Assembly: GCA_012031225.1 (NCBI GenBank)
Contig: JAAUTZ010000031.1
Location: 1 to 37,669 of the forward strand
Reading direction: 5' to 3'
Length of the DNA stretch: 37,669 nt
Source of the DNA: Chloroflexaceae bacterium
GTDB lineage: Bacteria; Chloroflexota; Chloroflexia; Chloroflexales; Chloroflexaceae
Numbering within the stretch: the first letter of the stretch is position 1; each line of letters begins with the position of its first letter. The notes under the pieces are model-generated. The model did no database searches, was not told where the DNA came from, and saw only the letters and a list, made by a program, of their open reading frames with translations. This document shows positions 1 through 8,750 of this stretch, piece by piece. Position numbers and translations under genes: made by a program.

Positions 1-127
1 GGGCGACAACGTGAAGATGGTGATCGAGCTGATTGTGCCCGTCGCAATTGAAGAGGGCTTGCGCTTCGCCATCCGCGAAGGCGGGCGCACCGTCGGCGCA
101 GGGGTCGTGACTAAGATTATCAAGTAG
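1..127 (+). CDS. tuf: Elongation factor Tu, C-terminal end (partial)
   Basis: The reading frame starting at base 2 gives the last 41 residues of EF-Tu before a TAG stop; the start lies outside the window. EF-Tu is the GTPase that carries aminoacyl-tRNA to the ribosome. The visible part is the end of beta-barrel domain 3: the [20 protein letters not shown] strand pair, then [15 protein letters not shown], which is close to invariant in bacterial EF-Tu and is part of the surface contacting the tRNA T-stem. It sits 73 nt upstream of rpsJ, the usual str-to-S10 junction, so tuf and the ribosomal genes are probably co-transcribed, with a hairpin in between. Confidence 0.95.
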   Translation, partial: GDNVKMVIELIVPVAIEEGLRFAIREGGRTVGAGVVTKIIK

Positions 128-145
128 GACTATATCCTGCGGATT

Positions 146-176
146 GGGTGGCGCACGCAACAAATGTGCGCCACCC
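146..176 (+). other. Hairpin in the tuf-rpsJ gap
   Basis: GGGTGGCGCAC (146-156) and GTGCGCCACCC (166-176) form a perfect 11-bp stem with a 9-nt loop. No T-run follows, so it does not look like a standard intrinsic terminator. It may mark an mRNA processing or stability boundary, or partly attenuate read-through from tuf into rpsJ. Confidence 0.75.
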
Positions 177-200
177 GCGTGTGGAATGAGGAAGCAAGGA

Positions 201-509
201 ATGGCAAAGCAGAAAGTGCGGATTCGGCTCAAGGCGTATGATCACAAGATCCTTGATCAGTCCGCCCGCCAAATCGTTGAAGCAGCCGAACGAACCGGCG
301 CACAAGTCTCAGGACCTGTGCCGCTACCAACCCGCATCGAGCGGTTCAGCGTGATCCGCTCATCGTTTGTGGATAAGGACTCGCAAGAGCAGTTTGAGAT
401 TCGGACGCACAAGCGTCTGATAGATGTGATTGACCCAAGCCAGCCGACAATCAATGCGCTGATGAAGCTCAACTTGCCGGCGGGGGTGGATATTGAAATT
501 AAGCTCTGA
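201..509 (+). CDS. rpsJ: 30S ribosomal protein S10 (NusE)
   Basis: This is a 102-residue protein of the usual S10 length. It packs into the 3' domain of 16S rRNA in the head of the small subunit and, as NusE, pairs with NusB in transcription antitermination. Recognisable stretches are [17 protein letters not shown] at the N-terminus, the GPVPLPTR loop near residue 50 and [12 protein letters not shown] in the middle. I chose the ATG at 201 because GAGGA (188-192) lies 8 nt upstream; the frame is open back to 144, but those residues ([10 protein letters not shown]...) do not resemble S10. It is the first gene of the S10 block after tuf. Confidence 0.97.
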   Translation: MAKQKVRIRLKAYDHKILDQSARQIVEAAERTGAQVSGPVPLPTRIERFSVIRSSFVDKDSQEQFEIRTHKRLIDVIDPSQPTINALMKLNLPAGVDIEIKL

Positions 510-603
510 TGTATCTGCATCGGGCAGATACCGCTCAGCCGCGACAGTATAAGACACACAGTCTGGTCGGTCAAGCTGCGCCGACCCCTGTGGAGGAAGT
601 ATC

Positions 604-1233
604 ATGGTAAAAGGTTTGATAGGGCGCAAAGTCGGCATGACCCAAATCTTCAGCGAGAATGGAACGGTCATTCCGGTGACAGTTGTGCAAGCGGGACCGT
701 GTGTCGTGACCTACATCCGCACGAAAGCAAAAGACGGCTACAACGCGATCCAGCTCGGCTATGAAGAAGTGCCCCAGCGCAAGCTGACCAAGCCGCAGCA
801 GGGGCATCTCAAGCCAGCGAACGTGCTGGTGCGCCACCTACGCGAATTCACTGCGGATGACGTGAGCGTCCACAATGTCGGTGATATTGTGCGCGTGGAC
901 ATGTTCGCGCGCGGGCAGCGCGTGGATGTCTCCGGCACGACGAAAGGGCGCGGTTTCGCGGGTGTTGTGCGGCGACACGGCTTTCGTGGGGGCCCCCGCA
1001 CCCACGGGCAAAGTGACCGCCTGCGTGCGCCCGGCTCGATTGGTGGCGGCAACAGCCCGGGCCGCGTGTGGAAAGGGCAACGTATGGCGGGGCGCATGGG
1101 CGGCAAGCGGCGCACGATCCAGAACCTTGAAGTGGTAGATGTCCTGCCCGACAAGAACCTTCTGCTGATACGTGGTGCGGTGCCGGGCCCCCGCACGGGG
1201 TTGCTCCAAATTCGGAAAGCGGTCAAGGGATAA
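604..1233 (+). CDS. rplC: 50S ribosomal protein L3
   Basis: A 209-residue protein, typical for L3. L3 is an early assembly protein of the large subunit; its globular part is on the surface and a long loop reaches the peptidyl transferase centre. The start [16 protein letters not shown] and the central loop motif [15 protein letters not shown] are diagnostic. The Gln in THGQ is the position methylated by PrmB in E. coli; whether that happens here is unknown. A GGAGG at 592-596 sits 7 nt before the ATG. It lies between rpsJ and rplD, as in most bacteria. Confidence 0.98.
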   Translation: MVKGLIGRKVGMTQIFSENGTVIPVTVVQAGPCVVTYIRTKAKDGYNAIQLGYEEVPQRKLTKPQQGHLKPANVLVRHLREFTADDVSVHNVGDIVRVDMFARGQRVDVSGTTKGRGFAGVVRRHGFRGGPRTHGQSDRLRAPGSIGGGNSPGRVWKGQRMAGRMGGKRRTIQNLEVVDVLPDKNLLLIRGAVPGPRTGLLQIRKAVKG

Positions 1234-1336
1234 GCCAATAAGCGGCGTGCCAATGAGAGCCGCCCGCGTGAAACCGGATGCGTGACAGTCGCGGAGCAGC
1301 CTCTCCGAGTAGACGCAACGCTGAGGAAGAAAAGAC

Positions 1337-2053
1337 ATGGAAGCAAAGCTCTACAATCAAGCTGGTGATCAAATTGGTGTGATTACCGTCAATGATGATA
1401 TTTTCGGGATCGAGCCAAACGTGCCCGTGATGCACCAAGCGTATGTCCGCCAAATGGCGAATGCCCGCGCTGGCACGCACAACACCCGCGGGCGCGGTGA
1501 AGTGGCTGGCAGCACGCGCAAGCTCTATCGCCAGAAGGGGACTGGGCGGGCCCGGCAAGGCTCGATCCGCGCCTCGCACCGCCGTCACGGGGGTGTCGCG
1601 CACGGGCCCCACCCGCGCTCCTACGCGAAACAGATGCCACGCAAGATGCGCCGCCTCGCGGTACGCTCCGCGCTTTCGGCGAAATTCGAGCAGATTCGTT
1701 TTGTGGATGCGCTGCACTTCGATGCACCGCGCACACGGTCAATGCTAGAGTTGCTCGAAGATCAGCAGATCGAAGGCAAAACCTTGATCGTGATTGACCA
1801 CAAGCAGGGTAATGAGAACCTCGAACGCTCGGCGGGCAACTTGGGCTACGTGAAGACGTTGCTAGCACACTATCTCAATGTGATTGATCTGCTGACGCAC
1901 GACAACGTGATTATGTTGGTGGATGCCGTGCGGGTAGTGGACAGCTATCTGGGGAATGGGATTGAGGCCGAGATCACGCTCGGCAGCAACGGAGCCGTAG
2001 CAGCACCAGCCGCTGCCAGCGATACGGAAGCGGAGGATGCAAGCGATGAATGA
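1337..2053 (+). CDS. rplD: 50S ribosomal protein L4
   Basis: A 238-residue L4. L4 lines the peptide exit tunnel with L22 through a long arginine-rich loop, seen here as KLYRQKGTGRARQGS followed by RRHGGVAHGPHPRSYAKQMP. It is about 30 residues longer than the commonest bacterial length. The excess is mainly a C-terminal tail rich in Ala, Glu and Asp (AVAAPAAASDTEAEDASDE), which is likely disordered. In E. coli L4 represses its own operon; nothing here shows that this lineage does so. The 103-nt gap before it holds no strong hairpin that I can see. Its last 8 bases overlap the start of rplW. Confidence 0.97.
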   Translation: MEAKLYNQAGDQIGVITVNDDIFGIEPNVPVMHQAYVRQMANARAGTHNTRGRGEVAGSTRKLYRQKGTGRARQGSIRASHRRHGGVAHGPHPRSYAKQMPRKMRRLAVRSALSAKFEQIRFVDALHFDAPRTRSMLELLEDQQIEGKTLIVIDHKQGNENLERSAGNLGYVKTLLAHYLNVIDLLTHDNVIMLVDAVRVVDSYLGNGIEAEITLGSNGAVAAPAAASDTEAEDASDE

Positions 2054-2327
2054 TTATCAAGTCATCATTCGCCCACTCATTACTGAGAAGAATACCAACT
2101 TGATGGAAGTCAATAAGTATTCCTTCGAGGTGGCGCGTGAGGCTAATAAAGCCCAGATCAAGCGGGCGATTGAGAATATCTTTCAGGTGAATGTCATGAA
2201 CGTTCACACGATGAATGTGCGCGGCAAAATGCGGCGGCGCGGGCGTGCCGTCGGCTATCAGCGCAACTGGAAAAAAGCGATTGTGACGCTGGTGGACGGA
2301 GACCGGATTGATCTATTTGAGGGCTAG
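2046..2327 (+). CDS. rplW: 50S ribosomal protein L23
   Basis: A 93-residue L23. L23 sits at the mouth of the exit tunnel and is the docking point for trigger factor and the signal recognition particle. Hallmarks are IIRPLITEKNT near the start and VNVMNVHTMNVRGKMRR in the middle. I start it at the ATG at 2046 because GGAGG (2032-2036) is 9 nt upstream. An in-frame ATG at 2037 directly abuts that ribosome-binding sequence and would be poorly placed. It overlaps the end of rplD by 8 nt, suggesting translational coupling. Confidence 0.95.
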   Translation: MNDYQVIIRPLITEKNTNLMEVNKYSFEVAREANKAQIKRAIENIFQVNVMNVHTMNVRGKMRRRGRAVGYQRNWKKAIVTLVDGDRIDLFEG

Positions 2328-2378
2328 AGCCGCGCAGAGCCATAGCCCCACGCCGGACGCACGCCGTTCTGCGTGGCT
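2328..2378 (+). other. Hairpin in the rplW-rplB gap
   Basis: AGCCGCGCAG (2328-2337) pairs with CTGCGTGGCT (2369-2378), 10 bp including one G-U. It begins right after the rplW stop codon and has no T-run. Its role is unknown; it resembles other gap hairpins in this operon in position. Confidence 0.6.
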
Positions 2379-2394
2379 GTGAAATGAGGAAAGC

Positions 2395-3219
2395 ATGGGT
2401 ATTCGACGCTATAAACCAACTTCGGCTGGTCGCCGCAATATGTCCGTTTCGACATTTGAGGAGATCACCAAAGATCGCCCAGAGCCACGTCTGGTAGAGC
2501 CGCTGCGGAAGCAGGCGGGGCGCAATAATCAGGGGCGCATTACAACACGCCATCGCGGTGGCGGGCACAAGCGCAAGTATCGCATTATTGATTTCAAGCG
2601 CAACAAGACGGGCGTTCCGGCACGGGTTGCGGCGATTGAATATGATCCCAATCGCTCAGCACGTATTGTGCTGCTCAACTATGCAGACGGCGAGAAACGC
2701 TACATCCTTGCTCCCGTTGGCTTATCCGTCGGGGATACGGTAATGAGTGGGCCCGATGCGGAGATCCGACCCGGCAATGCGCTGCCGCTGTGGGCTGTGC
2801 CGCTCGGCTCGGATGTCCACAACATCGAATTGCAAATCGGGCGCGGCGGGGTACTTGTACGCAGTGCAGGAGCATCGGCTCAGCTGATGGCCCGCGAGGG
2901 CAACTATGCCACGCTGCGGATGCCGTCGGGTGAGACGCGCCAAGTGCATATTAACTGTATGGCAACAATTGGCAAGGTCGGCAATGTCGATCACCAAAAC
3001 GTGCGGATCGGCAAAGCTGGGCGCACACGCTGGAAAGGTCGTCGTCCGGTGGTACGTGGCACTGTGATGAACCCGCGTGACCACCCCCACGGCGGTGGTG
3101 AGGGGCGTGCGCCGCGAGGGATGCCGCCCAAGACGAAGTGGGGCAAGCCCGCCTTGGGCAAGAAAACGCGCCACAACCCGCGCACGGATCGGTTCATTGT
3201 CCGCCACCGGAAGAAGTAA
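2395..3219 (+). CDS. rplB: 50S ribosomal protein L2
   Basis: A 274-residue L2, the normal length. L2 is one of the most conserved large-subunit proteins; it is needed for subunit joining and peptidyl transfer and contacts inter-subunit bridge B7b. Diagnostic segments are [17 protein letters not shown] near residue 50, [22 protein letters not shown] and the C-terminal [12 protein letters not shown] carrying the functionally important histidine. A GAGG lies just before the ATG (gaaatgaggaaagc). The rpsS gene follows after only 12 nt. Confidence 0.98.
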   Translation: MGIRRYKPTSAGRRNMSVSTFEEITKDRPEPRLVEPLRKQAGRNNQGRITTRHRGGGHKRKYRIIDFKRNKTGVPARVAAIEYDPNRSARIVLLNYADGEKRYILAPVGLSVGDTVMSGPDAEIRPGNALPLWAVPLGSDVHNIELQIGRGGVLVRSAGASAQLMAREGNYATLRMPSGETRQVHINCMATIGKVGNVDHQNVRIGKAGRTRWKGRRPVVRGTVMNPRDHPHGGGEGRAPRGMPPKTKWGKPALGKKTRHNPRTDRFIVRHRKK

Positions 3220-3231
3220 CTGGAGTAGGAT

Positions 3232-3519
3232 ATGTCGCGTTCTTCAAAAAAAGGCCCTTATGTAGACCTGAAGCTGCTTGGTCGGATTGAGGATATGAAT
3301 CGTGCTGGCGATAAGCGGGTACTGCGTACATGGTCGCGGGATTCAACAATCTTTCCGCAGATGATTGGGCATACGATAGCAGTACACAATGGTAAGCAAC
3401 ATGTGCCCGTCTACATCGGTGAGAATATGGTCGGGCACAAGCTAGGCGAATTTGCGCCGACGCGCACCTTTCGCGGGCATGTCGGCAAGAAAGCCGACAA
3501 GCGCGGGAAGATGAAGTAG
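3232..3519 (+). CDS. rpsS: 30S ribosomal protein S19
   Basis: A 95-residue S19. It lies in the head of the small subunit, forms a pair with S13 and takes part in inter-subunit bridges near the A site. [12 protein letters not shown] at the N-terminus and [18 protein letters not shown] are typical, as is [13 protein letters not shown] near the end. The start is set by GGAG 12 nt after the rplB stop. The C-terminus [10 protein letters not shown] is basic, as expected for a 16S-binding tail. Confidence 0.98.
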   Translation: MSRSSKKGPYVDLKLLGRIEDMNRAGDKRVLRTWSRDSTIFPQMIGHTIAVHNGKQHVPVYIGENMVGHKLGEFAPTRTFRGHVGKKADKRGKMK

Positions 3520-3550
3520 CCCGGATCGGCACGGAAAGGATAAGCATCTG

Positions 3551-3898
3551 ATGCAAGCACGAGCGGTAACGAAATATATTCGGATTTCGCCGTATAAAAC
3601 CCGGCTCGTTATAGACGTGGTGCGCGGCAAGCCGGTAGATGAAGCTCTGGCGATCTTGCGCTACATGCCGCAGAAAGCCGCCAAAGAAGTTGCCCGCACG
3701 ATCAAGTCGGCGGCGGCCAATGCCGAAAACAACTTCGACATGGATCGCGCTGATCTGGTCGTCAAGACGATTTATGCCGATCAAGGCCCCACGCTGAAGC
3801 GGTTTATGCCGCGTGCGCGGGGGCGCATTGACCAGATCCGCAAGCCAACGACCCACATCACGGTGATTGTGGATGATGGGCACGAAGATTATGCGTAA
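3551..3898 (+). CDS. rplV: 50S ribosomal protein L22
   Basis: A 115-residue L22. It binds all domains of 23S rRNA, and its beta-hairpin narrows the exit tunnel next to L4; mutations there give macrolide resistance in other bacteria. Seen here: [21 protein letters not shown] at the start and the tunnel hairpin [18 protein letters not shown] near residues 88-105. GAAAGGA is upstream of the ATG. A 78-nt gap with a hairpin separates it from rpsC. Confidence 0.97.
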   Translation: MQARAVTKYIRISPYKTRLVIDVVRGKPVDEALAILRYMPQKAAKEVARTIKSAAANAENNFDMDRADLVVKTIYADQGPTLKRFMPRARGRIDQIRKPTTHITVIVDDGHEDYA

Positions 3899-3909
3899 GG
3901 TAGCCACAG

Positions 3910-3954
3910 GGTTGGGCGGGCACGCACCCCACTGCGGGGCAGGCAGTGCCAACC
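3910..3954 (+). other. Hairpin in the rplV-rpsC gap
   Basis: GGTTGG (3910-3915) pairs with CCAACC (3949-3954), enclosing a GC-rich inner part where CCCC and GGGG can pair. No T-run follows. Its role is unknown. Confidence 0.5.
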
Positions 3955-3976
3955 GGCACACAGGAGAGGATTTGTA

Positions 3977-4675
3977 ATGGGACGTAAGGTACATCCGATT
4001 GGCTTTCGTTTGGGCTATATCAAAGATTGGCAGTCGAAGTGGTATGCCGATGCACAGTATACCGATCAACTGCACGAGGACATTGCCCTACGCGCCATGA
4101 TTCATAAAGAACTCCAGAATGCCGGGGTTTCACGGATCGAGATTGAGCGGTCATCAAATAAGATTGAAGTGACCGTCTATACCGCCAAACCCGGCATTGT
4201 AATTGGCAAGCGTGGCACGAATGTAGATCAGCTTAAGGCGACGCTCGAGAAGAAGACGGGGAAGAAAGTCAAGCTGAATATTCAAGAAATTCATCAGCCG
4301 GAACTCGATGCCCAGCTGGTTGCCGAGAGCATTGCCGAGCAGATCAACAAGCGGGTCTCGTATAAGCGGGCGATGAAGCAAGCTGTGCAGCGGGCTATCC
4401 GGCTCGGCGCACAGGGGATCAAGATTAAGACCGCTGGGCGGCTGGCCGGCGCAGAGATGGCCCGCATCGCCACCGAGAGCGAAGGCCGCGTGCCCCGCCA
4501 CACCCTGCGGGCAGATATTGACTACGCGCAGGTGCATGCCCACACCACGTATGGCCGCATCGGGGTGAAGGTCTGGATTTATAAGGGTGAAGTCTTCCCC
4601 GATCAACTGGCCAAGGCCCAAGTTGAGCAGCAGATCGGTCAGACTTCTGGCGGAAGCCAGCGCACCCGAACATAA
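3977..4675 (+). CDS. rpsC: 30S ribosomal protein S3
   Basis: A 232-residue S3. With S4 and S5 it forms the mRNA entry tunnel and has helicase-like activity there. The start [18 protein letters not shown] is typical. A KH-type RNA-binding domain is visible with the loop GIVIGKRG (residues about 73-80). The C-terminal domain contains [20 protein letters not shown] and the [17 protein letters not shown] strand. Upstream CAGGAGAGG is a good ribosome-binding site. The last 20 residues are Gln/Ser/Thr-rich and probably flexible. Confidence 0.98.
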   Translation: MGRKVHPIGFRLGYIKDWQSKWYADAQYTDQLHEDIALRAMIHKELQNAGVSRIEIERSSNKIEVTVYTAKPGIVIGKRGTNVDQLKATLEKKTGKKVKLNIQEIHQPELDAQLVAESIAEQINKRVSYKRAMKQAVQRAIRLGAQGIKIKTAGRLAGAEMARIATESEGRVPRHTLRADIDYAQVHAHTTYGRIGVKVWIYKGEVFPDQLAKAQVEQQIGQTSGGSQRTRT

Positions 4676-4688
4676 GGAGCAATGACCG

Positions 4689-5153
4689 ATGTTGATGCCG
4701 AAACGAATGAAATATCGCAAGATGCAGCGCGGGCGCAATCGTGGCTTGGCCCATCGCGGTAGCTCGGTCGCCTTTGGCGAATACGGCTTGATGGCACTGG
4801 ATCGCACTTGGATCACCAGCCGTCAGATCGAAGCCGCCCGCCGAACTATTACCGGCTACGTCAAGCGCGGTGGCAAAGTCTGGATTCGCATCTTCCCCGA
4901 CAAGCCGATCACCTCGAAGCCAGCGGAAACCCGGATGGGTGGCGGCAAAGGCTCGGTGGATAAGTATGTCGCGGTGATCAAGCCGGGGCGGATCTTGTTT
5001 GAGCTAGCGGGGGTGCGCGAGGAAGTGGCGATAGAAGCCCTGCGCCGTGCCGCCCAGAAGCTGCCGACGCGCTGCAAGGTGGTGCGCCGCGAAGAAATGA
5101 TTGTAGATTTGGCACTGGTAGGAGAGGATGATGAAAGCACAGGAACTGCGTAG
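4689..5153 (+). CDS. rplP: 50S ribosomal protein L16
   Basis: A 154-residue L16, about 10-15 residues longer than usual because of an acidic C-terminal tail ([14 protein letters not shown]). L16 shapes the A-site tRNA binding region of the large subunit. [11 protein letters not shown] at the start, [24 protein letters not shown] and [16 protein letters not shown] are diagnostic. The ATG at 4689 is preceded by AAGGAG. The 3' end overlaps rpmC by 23 nt in another frame, and the extra acidic tail is encoded within that overlap. Confidence 0.97.
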   Translation: MLMPKRMKYRKMQRGRNRGLAHRGSSVAFGEYGLMALDRTWITSRQIEAARRTITGYVKRGGKVWIRIFPDKPITSKPAETRMGGGKGSVDKYVAVIKPGRILFELAGVREEVAIEALRRAAQKLPTRCKVVRREEMIVDLALVGEDDESTGTA

Positions 5154-5346
5154 CCTGAAAGATGACGCATTGCGCGAGCGGCTGATGGAGTGTTATCAAG
5201 AGTTGTTTAACCTGCGCTTTCAGAAGGTGTCGGGACGACTCGCCAATACGGCCCGCCCGCGCCAAGTGCGGCGCGACATTGCCCGCATCAAGACGATCCA
5301 ACGCGAGCGGGAATTGATCAATGAGGCGTTGGAGCAACAAGCCTAA
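5131..5346 (+). CDS. rpmC: 50S ribosomal protein L29
   Basis: A 71-residue L29 made of the expected helical hairpin. It sits next to L23 at the tunnel exit. [18 protein letters not shown] and [20 protein letters not shown] are typical. Two ATGs are adjacent (5128 and 5131); AGGAG at 5120-5124 is better spaced (6 nt) for the second, so I use 5131. The start lies inside the end of rplP, so its translation probably depends on rplP translation. The GTG at 5347, right after its stop, is probably not the start of rpsQ. Confidence 0.94.
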   Translation: MKAQELRSLKDDALRERLMECYQELFNLRFQKVSGRLANTARPRQVRRDIARIKTIQRERELINEALEQQA

Positions 5347-5385
5347 GTGCGGCTGGTGCTGACCAGCGTTGAGGGAGAACTGGAC

Positions 5386-5670
5386 GTGACAACACAAACC
5401 GAAACCGCACCAGCAAGCGTGCGCCGCGTGACGAAGGTGGGGCGGGTCGTAAGTAATAAGATGGATAAGACGGTGGTGGTGGCAGTAGATTATCTGAAGC
5501 CGCACCCGCTGTACCGCAAGATCATCCGCAAGACGCACAAGTTTCACGCGCACGATGCGGACAACACTTGCCAGATCGGAGACCTCGTGCGGATCGAGGA
5601 AACCCGCCCGCTGAGCAAGACCAAACGCTGGCTCGTCGTCGAAATTGTTGAGCGTGGCGAGGAGGTATAA
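5386..5670 (+). CDS. rpsQ: 30S ribosomal protein S17
   Basis: A 94-residue S17, an OB-fold protein that binds helices 7 and 11 of 16S rRNA. Recognisable parts are [31 protein letters not shown] and the [20 protein letters not shown] strand near the end. I start it at the GTG at 5386 ([14 protein letters not shown]), because GAGGGAGA (5371-5378) lies 7 nt upstream. A GTG at 5347 is in frame but follows the rpmC stop directly and has no ribosome-binding site of its own. The next gene, rplN, begins 3 nt after the stop. Confidence 0.94.
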   Translation: MTTQTETAPASVRRVTKVGRVVSNKMDKTVVVAVDYLKPHPLYRKIIRKTHKFHAHDADNTCQIGDLVRIEETRPLSKTKRWLVVEIVERGEEV

Positions 5671-5673
5671 GGA

Positions 5674-6042
5674 ATGATTCAGCCACAGACACGCTTGAAG
5701 GTTGCGGATAATTCGGGCGCACGCGAGATCATGTGTATTCGTGTTCTCGGTGGTTCGAGAGTGCGCTATGGGCGCGTGGGCGATGTGATCGTCGCATCCG
5801 TCAAGGCCGCCGTGCCCAACAGCAACGTGAAGAAGGGCGAAGTGGTACGCGCCGTGATCGTGCGGACGGCAAAAGAGTATGGGCGGCCAGATGGCTCGCA
5901 CATTCGCTTTGATGATAACGCCGCCGTGCTGATCGGGCGTGAGAACCAGCCCCGCGGGACACGCATCTTTGGGCCCGTAGCGCGTGAGCTGCGCGAGAAG
6001 CAATTTATGCGGATCGTATCGCTCGCACCGGAGGTGCTATGA
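5674..6042 (+). CDS. rplN: 50S ribosomal protein L14
   Basis: A 122-residue L14, exactly the normal length. It lies at the subunit interface, forms bridges B5 and B8 with 16S rRNA, and is the binding site of the silencing factor RsfS in other bacteria. [35 protein letters not shown] and the C-terminal [24 protein letters not shown] region (seen as [16 protein letters not shown]) are diagnostic. Only 3 nt separate it from rpsQ, and its stop overlaps the first bases of rplX (ATGATG). Confidence 0.98.
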   Translation: MIQPQTRLKVADNSGAREIMCIRVLGGSRVRYGRVGDVIVASVKAAVPNSNVKKGEVVRAVIVRTAKEYGRPDGSHIRFDDNAAVLIGRENQPRGTRIFGPVARELREKQFMRIVSLAPEVL

Positions 6043-6371
6043 TGCATGTGAAAAGCGGTGATGAAGTGCTGGTAATTACCGGCAAAGATAAAGGCAAGCG
6101 CGGCAAGATCCTACGGGCAATCCCCAAAGAGGGGCGCGTCGTGGTGGAAGGCTTGAATGTCGTGAAGCGCCACACCAAGCCGCGGGGCATGGGCAAGCCG
6201 GGCGGGATCATTGAGATGGAAGCCCCGCTGGAGATCTCGAATGTGATGCTGATCTGCCCCACCTGCGGGCGTGCATCACGCACGGGCAAACGCTTCCTTG
6301 AGGAGCAAGATCACAAAGGGCGACCACGCAAAGTACGCTTCTGCAAAGCGTGCGATGCCACCATTGATTAA
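6042..6371 (+). CDS. rplX: 50S ribosomal protein L24, with zinc-ribbon-like C-terminus
   Basis: A 109-residue L24. It starts large-subunit assembly and later lies near the tunnel exit. The KOW motif is at the N-terminus ([20 protein letters not shown]), followed by [10 protein letters not shown]. The C-terminal part has two Cys pairs (CPTCGR and CKACD) that could hold a zinc ion, as in Thermus-type L24 proteins. The ATG at 6042 is favoured over 6039 because GGAGG (6030-6034) is then 7 nt away. It overlaps rplN by one base. Confidence 0.95.
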   Translation: MHVKSGDEVLVITGKDKGKRGKILRAIPKEGRVVVEGLNVVKRHTKPRGMGKPGGIIEMEAPLEISNVMLICPTCGRASRTGKRFLEEQDHKGRPRKVRFCKACDATID

Positions 6372-6383
6372 GCATTATGCACG

Positions 6384-6432
6384 GATCGGGCGGGGCTGTG
6401 CCGCAGTGAGCCATAGCCCCCGCACACCGATC
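6384..6432 (+). other. Hairpin in the rplX-rplE gap
   Basis: GATCGG (6384-6389) pairs with CCGATC (6427-6432). Inside it, GCGGGGCT (6390-6397) pairs with AGCCCCCGC (6415-6423) with one bulged C. This is one of the strongest gap hairpins in the operon; there is no T-run. Confidence 0.65.
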
Positions 6433-6449
6433 ACGAGGAGTATGTAAGG

Positions 6450-6995
6450 ATGGCTGCACGGCTAAAAGAGAACTATCTTAACGAGATTGCACCGGCCCTG
6501 ATGCAGGAGTTCCAGTACCAATCGGTGATGGAAGTGCCGCGTGTCACCAAGACGGTGATCAATATCGGCGTGGGCGAAGCAGTTCAGAATGCGAAAGCCC
6601 TCGAAGCTGCCGTTAACGATCTGACGGCACTGGCGGGGCAGAAGCCGGTGATTACCCGCGCCCGCAAATCTATCGCGGGCTTCAAGCTGCGCGAAGGCAT
6701 GCCGATTGGGGTGATGGTGACGCTGCGCGGGGATCGCATGTACGATTTTCTGGATCGGCTGATCAACCTTGCGCTGCCCCGCATCCGCGACTTTCGCGGG
6801 ATTAGTCGGCGATCATTCGATGGGCGCGGCAACTATAGCTTGGGCTTGCGGGAGCAGATCCTGTTCCCTGAAATTGACTACGACAAAGTAGATAAGATTC
6901 GCGGGCTGGAAGTGGTGATTGTGACAACGGCTCTCAACGACGAGCAGGGCTATGCGCTGCTGAAGAAGTTTGGGATGCCCTTTGCAGAGAACTGA
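6450..6995 (+). CDS. rplE: 50S ribosomal protein L5
   Basis: A 181-residue L5, normal length. L5 binds 5S rRNA with L18 in the central protuberance and contacts the P-site tRNA. Typical segments are [56 protein letters not shown] and [20 protein letters not shown]. The start is preceded by GAGGAG and AAGG. The next gene, rpsN, follows after 13 nt. Confidence 0.98.
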   Translation: MAARLKENYLNEIAPALMQEFQYQSVMEVPRVTKTVINIGVGEAVQNAKALEAAVNDLTALAGQKPVITRARKSIAGFKLREGMPIGVMVTLRGDRMYDFLDRLINLALPRIRDFRGISRRSFDGRGNYSLGLREQILFPEIDYDKVDKIRGLEVVIVTTALNDEQGYALLKKFGMPFAEN

Positions 6996-7008
6996 TAGGA
7001 GAAGCGAC

Positions 7009-7194
7009 GTGGCAAAGAAAGCCTTGATTATTAAAGCCCAACGCCCGCAGAAATATGAGGTACGTGAATACAATCGCTGCCGCGTGTGTGGGCGTTCGCG
7101 GGGCTACATTCGCAAGTTTGGCATGTGCCGCATCTGCTTCCGCGAAAATGCGTCGCGGGGGTTGATTCCGGGCGTAGTGAAATCGAGCTGGTAA
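7009..7194 (+). CDS. rpsN: 30S ribosomal protein S14, short zinc-binding type
   Basis: A 61-residue S14 starting at GTG 7009, of the short zinc-binding form (often called rpsZ or rpsN1). Four cysteines at residues 24, 27, 40 and 43 (CRVC...CRIC) form the zinc site; [18 protein letters not shown] is diagnostic. S14 lies in the 30S head near S3 and S10. GATAGGAGAAG precedes the start; the frame stays open upstream inside rplE but those codons do not look like S14. No zinc-free S14 copy is seen here. Confidence 0.96.
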   Translation: MAKKALIIKAQRPQKYEVREYNRCRVCGRSRGYIRKFGMCRICFRENASRGLIPGVVKSSW

Positions 7195-7224
7195 TGCAAG
7201 ATCGGCGCGTTGCGCGGCAAATAC

Positions 7225-7248
7225 CCACCGAGCAAGAGCCTGCGGTGG
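7225..7248 (+). other. Hairpin in the rpsN-rpsH gap
   Basis: CCACCG (7225-7230) pairs with CGGTGG (7243-7248), loop 12 nt, just before the rpsH ribosome-binding site GAGGAGG. It could affect access to that site, but this is inference. Confidence 0.5.
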
Positions 7249-7264
7249 TGCGAGGAGGAACGCT

Positions 7265-7663
7265 GTGAGCGTAAATGACCCAATTGGTGATATGTTGACG
7301 CGCATTCGCAATGCGTGCATGGCCCGGCATCCACAAGCTGCGATGCCCTCATCGAAGATGAAGCTGGCCATTGCGAAAGTGCTGAAGCAAGAAGGGTTCA
7401 TCAAAGATTATACTGAGCAGCCGGGTCAGCCTTACAATACGCTGATCCTGACGCTGAAATATACTGACGAACGCCAGCCGGTGATTACTGGTTTGCGCCG
7501 GGTGAGCAAGCCGGGCTTGCGGATTTATACCAAGCGGGCCGACATTCCGCGTGTGCGGAGTGGCATGGGTCTGAGCATTCTGTCTACGCCGAAAGGTATT
7601 CTGGCGGGGCACGATGCGTGGCAACAGCAAGTCGGCGGCGAAGTGCTGTGTTATGTGTGGTAA
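7265..7663 (+). CDS. rpsH: 30S ribosomal protein S8
   Basis: A 132-residue S8 with a GTG start behind a strong GAGGAGG. S8 organises the central domain (platform) of 16S rRNA and in E. coli represses the spc operon. [17 protein letters not shown] at the start, [15 protein letters not shown] in the middle and [19 protein letters not shown] near the end are diagnostic. The last residues GGEVLCYVW match the conserved C-terminus. I see no clear S8-type target in its own mRNA. Confidence 0.98.
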   Translation: MSVNDPIGDMLTRIRNACMARHPQAAMPSSKMKLAIAKVLKQEGFIKDYTEQPGQPYNTLILTLKYTDERQPVITGLRRVSKPGLRIYTKRADIPRVRSGMGLSILSTPKGILAGHDAWQQQVGGEVLCYVW

Positions 7664-7678
7664 GCGGGAGGTGTTGTA

Positions 7679-8248
7679 ATGTCGCGTATTGGAAAGAAAC
7701 CAATTCCCCTCCCCAAAGGGGTTGAGATTACGATTGGGACGGGCAATGTCGTTTCGGTCAAGGGCCCAAAGGGGCAGCTGACGCAGCACCTCCACCTCGA
7801 TATGCAGTTGGTGCAAGAAAATGGGCAGATCGAGGTGCGCCGCCCGAGCGATGGCAAGATGCACCGCTCCCTGCACGGCACGACGCGCACCCTGATCTAC
7901 AACATGATCAAGGGTGTAACCGATGGCTGGGAGCGTGAACTGGAGATCAACGGCGTGGGCTACCGGGCCGTGCTAGAAGGCAAGACGCTGGTGTTGCAGC
8001 TCGGCTTCTCGCATCCAGTGCGGATGGAACCGCCTGATGACATCTCGTATCACGTCGGCGAGCGCAAGAGTGCGAGTGACCCACTCGCGCTCTACGTGCG
8101 CGGGATTGACAAGCAGGTAGTTGGCGAGCAAGCCTCGATCATCCGCTCGTTGCGCCCACCGGAACCCTACAAGGGCAAGGGTGTGCGTTACAAAGAAGAA
8201 GTGGTGCGCCGCAAGGCAGGCAAAGCTGGCAAGACAGGCAAGAAGTAG
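7679..8248 (+). CDS. rplF: 50S ribosomal protein L6
   Basis: A 189-residue L6, slightly longer than the usual 176-180 because of a Lys/Gly-rich tail (AGKAGKTGKK). L6 lies at the base of the L7/L12 stalk near the sarcin-ricin loop. MSRIGKKPIPLPKGVEI, RSLHGTTRTLIYNMIKGVTDG and the C-terminal EPYKGKGVRYKEEVVRRKAG (seen around residues 162-181) are characteristic. Ribosome-binding sequence GGGAGG is 11 nt upstream of the ATG. Confidence 0.97.
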   Translation: MSRIGKKPIPLPKGVEITIGTGNVVSVKGPKGQLTQHLHLDMQLVQENGQIEVRRPSDGKMHRSLHGTTRTLIYNMIKGVTDGWERELEINGVGYRAVLEGKTLVLQLGFSHPVRMEPPDDISYHVGERKSASDPLALYVRGIDKQVVGEQASIIRSLRPPEPYKGKGVRYKEEVVRRKAGKAGKTGKK

Positions 8249-8311
8249 CACTGCTGACGGCGGTGCTGATTGCGGGCGGGCAACCGGCTCGCCGAAAGCT
8301 GAGGAACGACA

Positions 8312-8689
8312 ATGGCAAAACAAACATCACGCGACTTGCGGGCAAAGCGGCATCGCCGCATTCGCAAGAAGGTACACGGCACGGCCCAGCGTCCGCGCCT
8401 GTGTGTCTATCGCAGTAATATTCATATCTATGCCCAAATTATTGATGATGTCGCTGGGCATACCCTCGTCTCTGCCTCAACGGTAGATCGGGCTGAGCGC
8501 GAGAGCCTGCCCAACGAAGCGGGCAACCAGCGCAAGCGGCAGCAGGCCCATGCGGTGGGCAAGCTGATTGCCGAACGCGCCCTACAAGTGGGGATCAACG
8601 AAGTCGTGTTTGATCGCGGCGGCTACATCTATCACGGGCGGGTGCAGGCTGTTGCCGATGGCGCACGCGAGGGCGGTTTGAAATTTTAA
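8312..8689 (+). CDS. rplR: 50S ribosomal protein L18
   Basis: A 125-residue L18. It binds 5S rRNA together with L5 and places it in the central protuberance. [20 protein letters not shown], the conserved strand IYAQIIDD, and [24 protein letters not shown] near the end are typical, including the terminal [18 protein letters not shown] precedes the ATG. The following 61-nt gap holds a tight hairpin. Confidence 0.97.
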   Translation: MAKQTSRDLRAKRHRRIRKKVHGTAQRPRLCVYRSNIHIYAQIIDDVAGHTLVSASTVDRAERESLPNEAGNQRKRQQAHAVGKLIAERALQVGINEVVFDRGGYIYHGRVQAVADGAREGGLKF

Positions 8690-8707
8690 CAGTCTACGGC
8701 TCTGGGA

Positions 8708-8725
8708 TGCGGCTACACAGCCGCA
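8708..8725 (+). other. Hairpin in the rplR-rpsE gap
   Basis: TGCGGCT (8708-8714) and AGCCGCA (8719-8725) form a perfect 7-bp stem around the tetraloop ACAC, about 15 nt before the rpsE ribosome-binding site GGGAGG. There is no T-run. Confidence 0.65.
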
Positions 8726-8750
8726 AGCGGAGACAGATTGGGAGGTAAGC

